A DNA stretch of 64,000 nucleotides. Source: Halobacillus litoralis (lineage in GTDB: Bacteria > Bacillota > Bacilli > Bacillales > Halobacillaceae). Within the stretch, counting starts at the first letter, position 1, and every line of letters begins with the position of its first letter. The notes beneath the pieces are model-generated. The model saw only the letters and a list, made by a program, of their open reading frames with translations. It ran no database searches and was not told the origin of the DNA. The stretch covers positions 2,350,001 to 2,414,000 of the forward strand of contig NZ_CP129016.1 of NCBI RefSeq assembly GCF_020524085.2, written 5' to 3'. The position numbers and the translations under genes are program-made. Below are positions 47,941 through 56,922 of the stretch, one piece after another.

Positions 47941-48324
47941 TTATCTTTTTTTAGTAGCGGTACCATTATTCACCTTATCTAACTGTGATGATGGAGAAGT
48001 ATTTGGCTTAATGACCACGTCCTGAATATCGGTCAGCCCATACTCTACCGCCTCCCCATCAAAGCTGTCTGCTACGATAAAACCTTTGAGTGGATCGCTT
48101 ACTTGAACTTTTTTATCCAAAGGTTCTTCATTCGTATTTATTCGCACATCCTCAATTTTTATATTACTGAATCCTTTATTTCCGATACTAATAACTACGG
48201 ACTGTTTATCTGCCGAAGAACCAATCGCCCCGTTTACTAATGGTGTATGAAATTTAATAAAAGAAAAAAGTCCAATGAAACATGAGGAAATGATCAGAAC
48301 GATTATGACACTTACTTTTTTCAA
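47941..48324 (-). CDS. Hypothetical secreted or membrane-anchored protein, 127 residues
   Basis: I do not recognise a family. The TTG start (48324) follows GGGGGAGGAGA. Residues 6-25 form a hydrophobic signal or anchor helix (VSVIIVLIISSCFIGLFSF). It contains one Cys, but no good lipobox, so a membrane anchor is more likely than a lipoprotein. The rest (about 26-127) looks like a small beta-rich extracellular domain ending in a basic TATKKR. Its 5' neighbour brxB is divergent; the bkd terminator lies about 150 bases beyond its stop. Confidence 0.7.
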   Translation of the reverse strand: MKKVSVIIVLIISSCFIGLFSFIKFHTPLVNGAIGSSADKQSVVISIGNKGFSNIKIEDVRINTNEEPLDKKVQVSDPLKGFIVADSFDGEAVEYGLTDIQDVVIKPNTSPSSQLDKVNNGTATKKR

Positions 48325-48543
48325 GTCTCCTCCCCCTTTTGTCAGCTCGCTTCCTTATTTTTATAAAGTATGATGTTTAGACCGCGCCTTCAGATAACAT
48401 AAGCGTACCATACGTTTCTGATGCTTAAGAAGTCATACTAGTGTAATCCTTGGGTTTCTGTCTCTTAACTATACAATTCAATTGAAAGATGTCAGATATC
48501 TTGGTAAAATGTTCATAGCATTTCTATAAAGGGGCCATGTCAA

Positions 48544-48975
48544 ATGGATTTTAATATTTTTATGAACGACGTTGTTTCAAAAGCACGTGAAGAAATTACA
48601 CAAGCAGGATATACGGAACTGACGACACCTGAAGAAGTCGATCAGGCTCTAAATAAAGAAGGTACAACACTTGTGATGATCAACTCTGTATGTGGGTGTG
48701 CAGGAGGAATTGCCCGTCCAGCAGCAGCTCATGCGATTCACTACGATAAGCGCCCGGATCACCTTGTTACTGTTTTTGCTGGGCAGGACCGTGAAGCGAC
48801 AGATCGTGCTCGTGAATATTTTGAAGGTTATCCGCCTTCCTCTCCATCTTTTGCGCTTTTGAAGGATGGCAAAATCCAGACAATGGTCGAGCGTCACGAC
48901 ATTGAAGGTTTTGAACCGATGGAAGTCATCGGAAAGCTTCAGCGCAGTTTTGAAGAGTATTGCGAAGAAGTATAA
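48544..48975 (+). CDS. brxB: Bacilliredoxin BrxB (YqiW)
   Basis: This 143-residue protein of the BrxA/BrxB (DUF1094) family has the CGC motif at Cys50-Gly51-Cys52 ([14 protein letters not shown]). Bacilliredoxins remove bacillithiol from S-bacillithiolated proteins after oxidative stress. The thioredoxin-like fold is supported by the later block [21 protein letters not shown] 48544 follows AAGGGGCC. In B. subtilis the gene (yqiW) also lies just after bkdB. Confidence 0.95.
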   Translation: MDFNIFMNDVVSKAREEITQAGYTELTTPEEVDQALNKEGTTLVMINSVCGCAGGIARPAAAHAIHYDKRPDHLVTVFAGQDREATDRAREYFEGYPPSSPSFALLKDGKIQTMVERHDIEGFEPMEVIGKLQRSFEEYCEEV

Positions 48976-48988
48976 GAATACAATAAGC

Positions 48989-49026
48989 GTAGGATCTTTG
49001 TTTATAAAGCAAAGATCCTTTTTTAC
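48989..49026 (+). terminator. Terminator of brxB
   Basis: A ten-base stem (AGGATCTTTG / CAAAGATCCT) is followed by TTTTT. Confidence 0.92.
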
Positions 49027-49107
49027 GTAAAACCCGGCCCTTACATAATAGTCCGCTCGATCTTTTTAGATCAGCGAGATAATGAAAGAACAGAGGTGAA
49101 CACAGGA

Positions 49108-50058
49108 TTGAAGATAGGATATCGGACTATAAAGACGGCATTGGGAACACCGTTTGCCATCTGGATTGCTCAGATGCTTCAGCTGGAGAATTTCGCATCA
49201 GCAGGAATCTTGACCATTCTCTGTATTCAAATAACGAGAAAACGTTCCTTTTTAAGTGCGTGGCATCGCTTTTCTGCTTGTTTATTAGCGATGGGGTTTT
49301 CATTCGCCTTTTTTGAACTATTGGGATACAACCCCATTGCGATTGGATTAATGTTGTTTGCCTTTATTCCGGCGACGGTGTGGTTCAAAATCACACCTGG
49401 AATCGTAACCAGCTCAGTCATCATCCTTCATCTCTACGGTTCAGGTGATATCGGCTGGAGTGTTATTTGGAATGAAGTGTTGTTAATTACCGTGGGGATT
49501 GGAACCGCCTTGCTTCTGAATTTATATATGCCTAGTCTGGAGAAGAAGTTGAATCAGTATCGAAATCAGGTGGAAAACAACTTTTCCATTATTTTGAGAG
49601 AAATTGCTCAATTTTTACGTAATGGAGATAATGATTGGTCTGGCAGGGAGTTAACGGAGACTGCTAACCTTCTTGAGAAGGCCAAATCTCTCTCCTATCG
49701 GGACGTAGAAAATCATTTGCTTCGCTCCCACAATCATTTTTATCACTATTTTCATATGCGAACCAAACAGTTTGAACTTCTGGAACGTATGCTGCCACTC
49801 GTATCCCGGATATCGACATCTGATGCACATGGCATTCGAATGGCCGAATTTTTCGATGATTTAGCTGATGCTGTCCATCCCGGGAATACAGCCCTTATCT
49901 ATTTAAGGATGCTGAAAGAGATGAAAGAGGACTTCCGGGAAGACCGGCTGCCGGAGACGCGGGAAGAGTTTGAAGTAAGAGCCAGTCTATTCCATTTATT
50001 AAATGAAATAGAGGACTATCTGATCATAAAAAGATCATTCAAAAAGAGTGATGTATAG
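49108..50058 (+). CDS. yqjA: Aromatic acid exporter family protein (YqjA-like)
   Basis: This 316-residue protein belongs to the ArAE/FUSC-like exporter family (DUF939). The N-terminal half carries about five or six membrane helices (to about residue 145), and the C-terminal half is a helical cytoplasmic domain (SLEKKLNQYRNQVENNFSIIL onward). I chose TTG 49108 (LKIGYRTIKTALGTPFA), which matches the family start and follows AGAGGTGA by nine bases; GTG 49096 would overlap that site. Substrate unknown. An L,D-transpeptidase gene follows after 36 bases. Confidence 0.85.
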   Translation: MKIGYRTIKTALGTPFAIWIAQMLQLENFASAGILTILCIQITRKRSFLSAWHRFSACLLAMGFSFAFFELLGYNPIAIGLMLFAFIPATVWFKITPGIVTSSVIILHLYGSGDIGWSVIWNEVLLITVGIGTALLLNLYMPSLEKKLNQYRNQVENNFSIILREIAQFLRNGDNDWSGRELTETANLLEKAKSLSYRDVENHLLRSHNHFYHYFHMRTKQFELLERMLPLVSRISTSDAHGIRMAEFFDDLADAVHPGNTALIYLRMLKEMKEDFREDRLPETREEFEVRASLFHLLNEIEDYLIIKRSFKKSDV

Positions 50059-50094
50059 GGGGAAACCGTGAGGGGAAACTCTTAGTAAAAGAGG

Positions 50095-50613
50095 ATGATT
50101 GCGTTGTACAGCTTTCTTTTACTTTTCAGTTTATTAAACCCTCTACTTCCTCCTCACACGCCGGCTGACCCCGTTATTATTGTAAACAAAGCGACCCATG
50201 AGGTTGTCCTCTACCAAAACAACCAGGTTCTATTCAAGGCTCCTGCGGCCATAGGAAAGACGAAGGACTTGACGCCGGAAGGACAGTTCAATGTTAAAGT
50301 GAAAGCTAAAGATCCATACTATCGGAAAAAAGACATCCCAGGCGGTGATCCTAAGAATCCACTAGGGAGCAGGTGGATCGGGTTTGATGCAAGAGGAACA
50401 GATGGTAGAATTTATGGAATTCATGGAACAAATCAGCCGGATTCTATCGGCAAATCAGTATCGGCTGGTTGTATCCGCATGAATAACAAAGATGTCGAAG
50501 CTTTATTTGACATGGTTCCCGCTGAAGCAGATGTATGGATTGTAGACAGCGAAAAGGAAATGTCTGATTTATATCGCCACTGGGAAGAAAATAACCTACA
50601 AAAACAACTCTAG
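50095..50613 (+). CDS. L,D-transpeptidase (YkuD family)
   Basis: This 172-residue exported protein has a hydrophobic signal region (about 2-20) and one YkuD catalytic domain. The active site is clear: His110 in IHGTNQP and Cys126 in SVSAGCIRM. It would form 3-3 peptidoglycan cross-links or attach other groups to the stem peptide in the wall. There is no LysM domain, unlike YkuD itself. ATG 50095 follows AAAAGAGG; TTG 50104 is an alternative. It may share a transcript with yqjA. Confidence 0.9.
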   Translation: MIALYSFLLLFSLLNPLLPPHTPADPVIIVNKATHEVVLYQNNQVLFKAPAAIGKTKDLTPEGQFNVKVKAKDPYYRKKDIPGGDPKNPLGSRWIGFDARGTDGRIYGIHGTNQPDSIGKSVSAGCIRMNNKDVEALFDMVPAEADVWIVDSEKEMSDLYRHWEENNLQKQL

Positions 50614-50619
50614 AAACTA

Positions 50620-50661
50620 AGAAAGCCGAACAGATGGTCATTCCATCTGTTCGGCTTTTTT
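50620..50661 (+). terminator. Terminator of the L,D-transpeptidase gene
   Basis: A 16-base stem (AAAGCCGAACAGATGG / CCATCTGTTCGGCTTT) is followed by TTT. On the minus strand it is followed only by CTT, so it is weaker for the Prli42-like gene. Confidence 0.92.
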
Positions 50662-50671
50662 CATTCATTTA

Positions 50672-50785
50672 TTATAAGAAGAAACTCGCGCCAGCCAATG
50701 CACTAGATAGAAGCATAGACAAAATCATGACATAGATCACGACTTTCATACGGCGTTCGCGTTTTGAACGTTTTTTTGTAGCCAA
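50672..50785 (-). CDS. prli42: Prli42-like small membrane protein, 37 residues
   Basis: A short frame on the minus strand starts at TTG 50785, right after AAGGAGG at a normal distance. It encodes a basic N terminus (ATKKRSKRERRMK) and one membrane helix (VVIYVMILSMLLSSALAGASFFL). This layout closely resembles Prli42, the mini-protein that anchors the stressosome in Listeria and has Bacillus homologues. Length, basic start and the LSSALAG-type helix end support the match. The strong ribosome site and absence of any other gene here argue that it is real. No stressosome genes are in the window. Confidence 0.75.
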   Translation of the reverse strand: MATKKRSKRERRMKVVIYVMILSMLLSSALAGASFFL

Positions 50786-50962
50786 GGTGTGTAACCTCCT
50801 TCTCAGTCAATCCTACTGACATTCTACATAAAAAAGAGAAATTGGACAAGGGCGTGAAATCATTTACAATAAAATTGTGAATGATAGTAATTTTTAGATA
50901 GGTAAGCGCTTCATTTCTGGTATGCTAGTAGTGTGAATGGACTGAATAAGGAGGCCTTTCTT

Positions 50963-52618
50963 ATGAACAGATCATCAAGTGACCAACACCCGAAGCAAAA
51001 ATGGGAAAAAGATGTAGAAAAAACGACGGAGCGTTTTCCTGAAAGGAAAGAGGCGTTTCATACGAGTTCCGATATTCCGGTAGAGCGATTATACACTCCG
51101 GAACAGATGGATGAGGATTACATAGAGGAGATCGGCTTTCCAGGCCAATATCCTTATACGAGAGGGATTCAGCCGACCATGTATCGAAGCCGCTATTGGA
51201 CGATGCGTCAATATGCAGGATTTGGATCGGCAGAAGAAACAAATGAGAGATTCCGATATTTATTGAAGCAAGGTCAGACCGGCTTATCGGTCGCCTTCGA
51301 TCTGCCGACACAGATCGGCTATGATTCTGATGACCCTATGGCTGATGGGGAAGTAGGGAAAGTCGGCGTCGCCATCGATTCATTAAAGGACATGGAGCAG
51401 TTATTCGATCAAATTCCACTCGATAAAGTAAGTACGTCGATGACAATTAACGCACCCGCCAGCATTCTGCTTGCGATGTACATCGCTGTTGGAGAAAAGC
51501 AGGGGGTAGCTCCTGAAAAACTGACAGGGACGATTCAGAACGACATTTTGAAAGAATATATTGCTCGAGGTACGTATATCTATCCACCTAAACCTTCCAT
51601 GAGGCTCATCACAGACATATTCGGGTATTGCCAGGAACATTTACCGAAATTCAACACGATCAGCATCTCCGGCTATCATATCCGGGAAGCAGGGTCCACG
51701 GCCGTGCAGGAAGTCGCCTTTACGATTGCGAACGGCATGGCTTATGTGGATGCGGCGATCGAGGCTGGACTCGAAGTCGACCAGTTTGCGCCAAGGCTTG
51801 CCTTCTTCTTCAATGCTCACAATCAATTTTTTGAGGAAGCGGCCAAGTTCCGGGCAGCCCGCCGCATGTGGGCAAAGATCATGAAAGAACATTATGGAGC
51901 AGAGAATCCGAAAAGTTGGAAGCTACGTTTCCATACACAAACAGGAGGAAGTACACTAACGGCTCAGCAGCCGGATAACAATATTGTACGTGTCACATTA
52001 CAAGCACTCGCTGCTGTTATGGGAGGAACACAGAGCCTGCATACCAACTCAAGGGATGAAGCTCTTGCCCTTCCGACAGAAGATTCCGCAAGAATTGCGT
52101 TACGCACACAGCAGATCATTGCTAATGAGAGCGGTGTAGCAGACACGATTGACCCTCTCGCTGGTTCCTACTTCGTGGAGTCCCTTACAGACCAAATCGA
52201 AAAAGAAGCTCATGCATACCTTGACCGTATTAAAGAATTCGGTGGAGCGGTCCAGGCGGTAGAAGAAGGGTATATGCAGCGTGAAATTCATAAAGCTGCC
52301 TACGATGCACAAAAACGGATCGAATCGAATGAGGACATCGTCGTCGGAATGAACGAATTCAAACTTGAAGAAGAGATACATGCAGACTTGTTACGCGTGG
52401 ATGAAGCACTGGAACAAGCACAAATCAAGAAAACACAGGAAGTGAGATCTTCCCGCGATCAGGACTCCGTGGAGACAAGCCTTAAGTCACTAAGAGAAGC
52501 TGCAAAAGGGGCAGAGAATGTCATGCCGCATATCGTGAAAGCGGTAAAAGCGTATGCCACCGTCGGGGAAATTGCGAACGTTTTACGAGAGGAATTTGGA
52601 GAATACACGGGAATGTAG
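50963..52618 (+). CDS. Methylmalonyl-CoA mutase, catalytic large chain
   Basis: This 551-residue chain holds the substrate-binding TIM barrel of B12-dependent acyl-CoA mutases: [23 protein letters not shown] (conserved Tyr and Arg near the CoA), [40 protein letters not shown] and [16 protein letters not shown]. It lacks the C-terminal B12-binding domain, which is encoded by the next gene. It would interconvert (R)-methylmalonyl-CoA and succinyl-CoA. I chose ATG 50963 because AAGGAGG lies eight bases before it. A related mutase (for example isobutyryl-CoA) cannot be fully excluded, but the carboxylase and epimerase neighbours favour methylmalonyl-CoA. Confidence 0.88.
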   Translation: MNRSSSDQHPKQKWEKDVEKTTERFPERKEAFHTSSDIPVERLYTPEQMDEDYIEEIGFPGQYPYTRGIQPTMYRSRYWTMRQYAGFGSAEETNERFRYLLKQGQTGLSVAFDLPTQIGYDSDDPMADGEVGKVGVAIDSLKDMEQLFDQIPLDKVSTSMTINAPASILLAMYIAVGEKQGVAPEKLTGTIQNDILKEYIARGTYIYPPKPSMRLITDIFGYCQEHLPKFNTISISGYHIREAGSTAVQEVAFTIANGMAYVDAAIEAGLEVDQFAPRLAFFFNAHNQFFEEAAKFRAARRMWAKIMKEHYGAENPKSWKLRFHTQTGGSTLTAQQPDNNIVRVTLQALAAVMGGTQSLHTNSRDEALALPTEDSARIALRTQQIIANESGVADTIDPLAGSYFVESLTDQIEKEAHAYLDRIKEFGGAVQAVEEGYMQREIHKAAYDAQKRIESNEDIVVGMNEFKLEEEIHADLLRVDEALEQAQIKKTQEVRSSRDQDSVETSLKSLREAAKGAENVMPHIVKAVKAYATVGEIANVLREEFGEYTGM

Positions 52619-52633
52619 GAAGGGATGATGAGG

Positions 52634-53446
52634 ATGAAACCAATACGTGTACTTATAGCGAAACCAGGGTTAGATGGACATGACAGAGGAGCTTTAATTA
52701 TCGCCCAGGCACTCAGAGACCATGGGATGGAAGTCATTTACACAGGTCTCCGGCAATCAGCCTTACAAATCGCAAGAGCCGCCATTCAGGAAGATGTGGA
52801 TGTGGTCGGGCTATCCTCTCTCTCCGGTGCTCACAAGTCATTGTTTCCTAAAGTGGTCCAGGCGCTGGAAGAGCAGGGAGCATCTGATATTCCTGTCATC
52901 GGGGGCGGTGTCATACCTGCAGAAGATATTCCTTTTCTTGAAGAAAAAGGAGTGAACAAAATCTTTACAAGCGGGTCACCGACAGATGCAATCGCTATTT
53001 ACATTAAACAGCTTCTTAACAAGGAAACCATCCATGCACCGAAACAAATTGCCCATATCGGTATTGCTGTCGAAAGCATCGATGCAGCCTTGCCGTTCTA
53101 CCAGCATAACCTTAGCTTAGAGCTTGAGGCTGTTGAAATTGTGGAATCAGAACAAGTGCGTGTCGCTTTTCTTAGAATCGGAGAAACGATGTTTGAATTG
53201 TTGGAGCCTTTGAGTGATGACTCCCCGATCCAATCGTTTTTGACGAAAAAAGGAGAAGGTGTCCACCATATTGCCTTGGAAGTGGACGATCTTACGAAAC
53301 GTTTGGAGCAGTACAAAGAGCAAGGGGTCCGTCTTATTCACGAACAGCCGAAACAGGGCGCTCATGACAGCCAGATCGCCTTTTTGCATCCGAAAGCAGC
53401 GAATGGTGTATTGTTTGAACTATGCCAGCATGGAGAGGAGGAGTAA
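52634..53446 (+). CDS. Fused B12-binding mutase chain and methylmalonyl-CoA epimerase
   Basis: This 270-residue protein joins two functions. Residues 1-128 form the cobalamin-binding domain of the mutase with LDGHDRG (His16 as lower axial ligand), GLSSLSGAH and IGGGVIP. Residues 138-266 form a VOC-fold epimerase: IAHIGIAVESIDAALPFY with His141, VHHIALEV with His211 or His212, and the C-terminal Glu262 in LFELC, the expected metal ligands. The linker is only about ten residues. No frame lesion is needed to join them. I chose ATG 52634; ATG 52625 and 52628 lie within or too near the GGAAGGG ribosome site. Confidence 0.88.
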   Translation: MKPIRVLIAKPGLDGHDRGALIIAQALRDHGMEVIYTGLRQSALQIARAAIQEDVDVVGLSSLSGAHKSLFPKVVQALEEQGASDIPVIGGGVIPAEDIPFLEEKGVNKIFTSGSPTDAIAIYIKQLLNKETIHAPKQIAHIGIAVESIDAALPFYQHNLSLELEAVEIVESEQVRVAFLRIGETMFELLEPLSDDSPIQSFLTKKGEGVHHIALEVDDLTKRLEQYKEQGVRLIHEQPKQGAHDSQIAFLHPKAANGVLFELCQHGEEE

Positions 53447-53448
53447 CC

Positions 53449-54996
53449 GTGGATATTTTTGATAAAATCAATGAATTATACGATAAGCGTCGCCAAGTTG
53501 AATTAGGAGGCGGAGATGAGCGGATTGACAAACAGCACGATAAGGGGAAATGGACAGCGAGAGAACGCATTGAACACCTGTTGGATGAGGACTCTTTCAT
53601 TGAGTTGAACCCATTTATTGAACATCGGCATGATGCCTTCGGGATGGATGGGAAATCAGCACCGGGTGAAGGGGTGGTGACAGGGTTTGGTAAAATTCAT
53701 GGACGTGATGTGTATCTGTTCGCTCAGGACTTCACGGTTTACGGTGGAGCCTTAGGAGAAATGCATGCGAAAAAAATTGCCGCTGTCATGGACCTTGCTG
53801 CGAAAAATGGCACCCCATTTATTGGCTTGAACGATTCTGGAGGAGCACGAATCCAGGAAGGCGTTTCTTCCTTGGATGGGTATGGCCAAGTCTTTTATCG
53901 GAACTCGATCTATTCCGGAGTCATTCCGCAAATATCGGTCATTATGGGGCCGTGTGCTGGAGGAGCTGTTTATTCTCCCGCAATCACTGATTTCGTCATC
54001 ATGGTGGAAAAAACATCGCAAATGTTTATTACCGGTCCGAAAGTCATCGAAACAGTAACCGGCGAGCAAATTTCCGCAGAAGATCTCGGCGGTGCTGGCG
54101 TCCATAATTCTTTGAGTGGGAATGCCCACTTGAAAACCTCTGATGAAGCTTCGGCGCTGGATGCTGTTCGTGATCTCGTCAGTTATCTGCCACAGAACAA
54201 TGAAGAACTAACCCCTGAAGTCGAAGTGGAAGCTGATGAAAACTTCAGACCTGACATCACAGATAAAATACCTTTTGACCCGATCCGACCTTATGATGTG
54301 CGTATCGTTATCGATGAATTTGTTGACGAAGATTCCTTCTTCGAAATCCATAAGGACTTCGCCAAAAACATCGTCGTCGGATTTGCACGTCTGCAAGGGA
54401 AGACTGTAGGACTTGTATGTAATCAGCCGAAATACATGGCTGGAGGACTTGATATCGACTCTAGCGATAAAGCTGCCCGTTTTATCCGTACGTGTGATTC
54501 TTTCAATATCCCTCTCATCACATTTGAAGATGTGACCGGCTTCTTCCCGGGCATTAAGCAGGAACATGGGGGAATCATCCGCCACGGAGCCAAAATTTTG
54601 TACGCTTATTCTGAAGCCACCGTTCCTAAACTGACAGTTATTACGAGAAAAGCTTATGGTGGAGCGTATGTCGCGTTGAACAGTAAATCGATCGGGGCGG
54701 ACCTTGTCTATGCCTGGCCAAACGCGGAAATTGCTGTAATGGGTCCTGAAGGGGCGGCGAATATCATTTTCGCAAAAGAAATCAGAGAAAGCGAAACCCC
54801 AGAGGAAACGCGACAAAATAAAATCAATGAATACAGGGAACGATTCGCAAACCCTTACGTGGCAGCAGGACTTGGGATGATTGATGATGTCATCGACCCA
54901 AGAGAAACACGTTCCACACTGATTAAAGCCCTGGATATGCTGAAGAATAAACACGAAGAACGCCCATATAAAAAGCATGGCAACATCCCTCTATAA
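53449..54996 (+). CDS. Acyl-CoA carboxyltransferase beta chain (propionyl-/methylmalonyl-CoA, YqjD-like)
   Basis: This 515-residue carboxyltransferase has two crotonase-like halves. Family blocks include GKWTARERIEHLLD, GLNDSGGARIQEGV, MGPCAGGAVYSPA, FEDVTGFFPG and AYGGAYVALNSKS. It should transfer carboxyl from biotin to propionyl-CoA, giving (S)-methylmalonyl-CoA for the epimerase. There is no biotin carboxylase or biotin carrier next to it, so it must use partners encoded elsewhere, or work as a decarboxylase part. GTG 53449 follows GAGGAGGAG, two bases after the epimerase fusion stop. Confidence 0.9.
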   Translation: MDIFDKINELYDKRRQVELGGGDERIDKQHDKGKWTARERIEHLLDEDSFIELNPFIEHRHDAFGMDGKSAPGEGVVTGFGKIHGRDVYLFAQDFTVYGGALGEMHAKKIAAVMDLAAKNGTPFIGLNDSGGARIQEGVSSLDGYGQVFYRNSIYSGVIPQISVIMGPCAGGAVYSPAITDFVIMVEKTSQMFITGPKVIETVTGEQISAEDLGGAGVHNSLSGNAHLKTSDEASALDAVRDLVSYLPQNNEELTPEVEVEADENFRPDITDKIPFDPIRPYDVRIVIDEFVDEDSFFEIHKDFAKNIVVGFARLQGKTVGLVCNQPKYMAGGLDIDSSDKAARFIRTCDSFNIPLITFEDVTGFFPGIKQEHGGIIRHGAKILYAYSEATVPKLTVITRKAYGGAYVALNSKSIGADLVYAWPNAEIAVMGPEGAANIIFAKEIRESETPEETRQNKINEYRERFANPYVAAGLGMIDDVIDPRETRSTLIKALDMLKNKHEERPYKKHGNIPL

Positions 54997-55066
54997 TTGA
55001 CACAGTCCTTTCATTCCGCTAACGTACTAAGAGGAATGTGTTTACATATGAAGGAGGCAGACATAG

Positions 55067-56191
55067 ATGGTAGCCATTAATAAAGAACGCTTACTGAAGG
55101 AATTTCTAGAGTTGGTTCAAATTGACTCAGAAACGACACAGGAAGCAGAAATCGCTAAAGTATTGAAAAAGAAATTCCAGGACTTAGGTTTGGAAGTCAT
55201 GGAAGATGATGCAGCCTCGATCACAGGTCATGGGGCAAACAACCTTATTTGTAATTTAGAAGGATCTAAAAAGGACGCAGAGCCGATTTACTTCACTTCT
55301 CACATGGATACGGTGGTTCCAGGTAACGGTGTGAACCCTTCTGTTGAAGATGGTTATATCGTGACCGATGGTACAACGATCCTTGGAGCCGATGACAAAG
55401 CGGGTGTTGCTGCGATTCTCGAAGCGATCCGTTCTCTTCAAGAACAAAATGTCGAGCATGGATACCTGCAGTTCGTCATCACTGTAGGAGAAGAAAGCGG
55501 CCTTGTTGGCGCGAAGGCTCTTGATGCTTCCATGCTCAAAGCGAAATACGGGTATGCGCTCGATAGTGATGGTCAAGTTGGAAACATTATCGTAGCTGCT
55601 CCTACACAGGCGAAAATCAACGCCGTTGTTAAAGGGAAGACAGCTCATGCAGGGGTTGCTCCTGAAAAAGGGATTTCAGCAATTACACTGGCTTCACGTG
55701 CGATTGCTAAAATGCCGCTGGGGCGGATTGATGATGAAACAACAGCGAACATCGGTCGTTTTGAAGGTGGTCAAAAAACGAATATCGTTTGTGACCACGT
55801 AGAAGTATTAGCCGAAGCCCGTTCTTTAGACCCTGAAAAAATGGAAGCGCAAGTAGAGAAGATGAAACGAGCGTTCCAAGAAACAGCCGAAGAAATGGGT
55901 GGCGAAGTCGAACTTGATGTCGAAGTCATGTACCCTGGCTTTAAACAACAAGCCGGAGACCAAGTCGTAGAAGTCGCACGTTCTGCTGCGAAACGCATTG
56001 GTCGTGAAAGTGAACTGTTAACAAGTGGCGGCGGAAGTGATGCCAACGTCATCGCAGGCCACGGCGTCCCTACAGTCAATTTGAGTGTAGGATACGAAGA
56101 AATTCATACAACCAACGAGCGCATGCCTGTCAGTGAGCTTGAAAAAATTACAGAGTTCGTAACGGCGATCGTTGAAGAAGTAGCACAATAA
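55067..56191 (+). CDS. pepT: M20-family peptidase, tripeptidase T-like (YqjE)
   Basis: This 374-residue zinc peptidase has the M20 motifs SHMDTVVPG (first metal ligands), GADDKAGVAAILEA (bridging Asp) and VGEESGLVGAKAL (catalytic Glu pair); the lid dimerisation domain is near 180-290 and the final ligand His is in YEEIHTTNE. It resembles PepT and YqjE of B. subtilis and should trim tripeptides in the cytoplasm. ATG 55067 follows GAAGGAGGC. The B. subtilis yqjD-yqjE order is conserved. Confidence 0.9.
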   Translation: MVAINKERLLKEFLELVQIDSETTQEAEIAKVLKKKFQDLGLEVMEDDAASITGHGANNLICNLEGSKKDAEPIYFTSHMDTVVPGNGVNPSVEDGYIVTDGTTILGADDKAGVAAILEAIRSLQEQNVEHGYLQFVITVGEESGLVGAKALDASMLKAKYGYALDSDGQVGNIIVAAPTQAKINAVVKGKTAHAGVAPEKGISAITLASRAIAKMPLGRIDDETTANIGRFEGGQKTNIVCDHVEVLAEARSLDPEKMEAQVEKMKRAFQETAEEMGGEVELDVEVMYPGFKQQAGDQVVEVARSAAKRIGRESELLTSGGGSDANVIAGHGVPTVNLSVGYEEIHTTNERMPVSELEKITEFVTAIVEEVAQ

Positions 56192-56202
56192 CTTGCTACC
56201 CC

Positions 56203-56236
56203 GATACTCCCTGAATCTTCAGGGAGTATTTTTTAT
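56203..56236 (+). terminator. Terminator of pepT
   Basis: A stem (ATACTCCCTGAA / TTCAGGGAGTAT) is followed by TTTTT. Confidence 0.92.
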
Positions 56237-56260
56237 GATCTATATTACACTCTTCCACAT

Positions 56261-56797
56261 AAGCTCCCGTTTGTAAAAGACTCAGTTTCGAGACAATGGG
56301 TTGGGTCTAGGGGCTCCGGGAAAAGGTTCGCTTTCCATGGGGCGGGCGCTGAGCCTCCTCAGGCTACGCCTTCCGGGGTCTCATCTGTCCCACACGTCGC
56401 ATAGGAGTCTCACCGTTTCCCTCCGCCCCTTTACCATATAAGTGTCTCGAAACCACTTCTAAAAGAGTCAGCGTGTATGGTTGAGGGAAATGAATAATTA
56501 AAACACCTCCAAAGTACGTAAAAGCTTGATCCAGTGCGCTTCACACCTCAAATGTTTGATAGTTGAAGACCTTCCAACTTGGTACAGGGGTTCGTTTCTC
56601 ACCTTAATCGTACGGGGTGGTTGGGAAGCTGCGAGACTCCCGCGGGAATGGATGGACTGGCATGACCCCACAGTGCGAAGCACGAGGAGGCTTGCCGTCA
56701 TCCCCGCAGGAAAGCGAGTAGCTTCCCAGCCACCTGACGCCAACAACGTAACGAACCCCGGAAACATCTCGAAACCGTGTCTTAAAGAAACCTGCAC
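56261..56797. repeat. Intergenic TIR repeat, long copy
   Basis: The ends are AAGACTCAGTTTCGAGA (56277-56293) and TCTCGAAACCGTGTCTT (56767-56783), inverted with two mismatches. AAGCTCCCGTTTGT (A end) lies outside the left end. An internal GTCTCGAAACCACTTCT (about 56443) is another inverted copy of the end and splits the element in two halves, each able to fold: GGTTCGCTTTCC ... GAGTCTCACCGTTTCCC, and GGGAAGCTGCGAGACTCCC ... GGAAAGCGAGTAGCTTCCC. It fills most of the 731 bases between pepT and dinB. Short frames inside are repeat sequence, not genes. Confidence 0.85.
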
Positions 56798-56883
56798 GTT
56801 AGTTCAATAATGCGATTATGAGTTTTATGTATTGGACAAACAATAAATAAAGCGTTGTTGAACATGAACGAAGCATGACATGA

Positions 56884-56904
56884 TATAATAGAGAACAAAT
56901 GTTC
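56884..56904 (+). promoter_or_regulatory. dinB promoter -10 with LexA (DinR) box
   Basis: The extended -10 TGATATAAT (TATAAT 56884-56889) is followed at 56893-56904 by GAACAAATGTTC, a perfect GAAC-N4-GTTC core of the Bacillus LexA operator (CGAACrnryGTTcG). The operator would cover the transcription start. The ribosome site follows at once. Confidence 0.8.
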
Positions 56905-56922
56905 CAATGGAGGAAGAACGTT

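Noticed and set aside
56498..56810. Two overlapping frames on opposite strands of about 95-100 residues
   Set aside because: Both fall inside the TIR repeat and are not shared as intact frames by the other copies, so they are products of repeat sequence.
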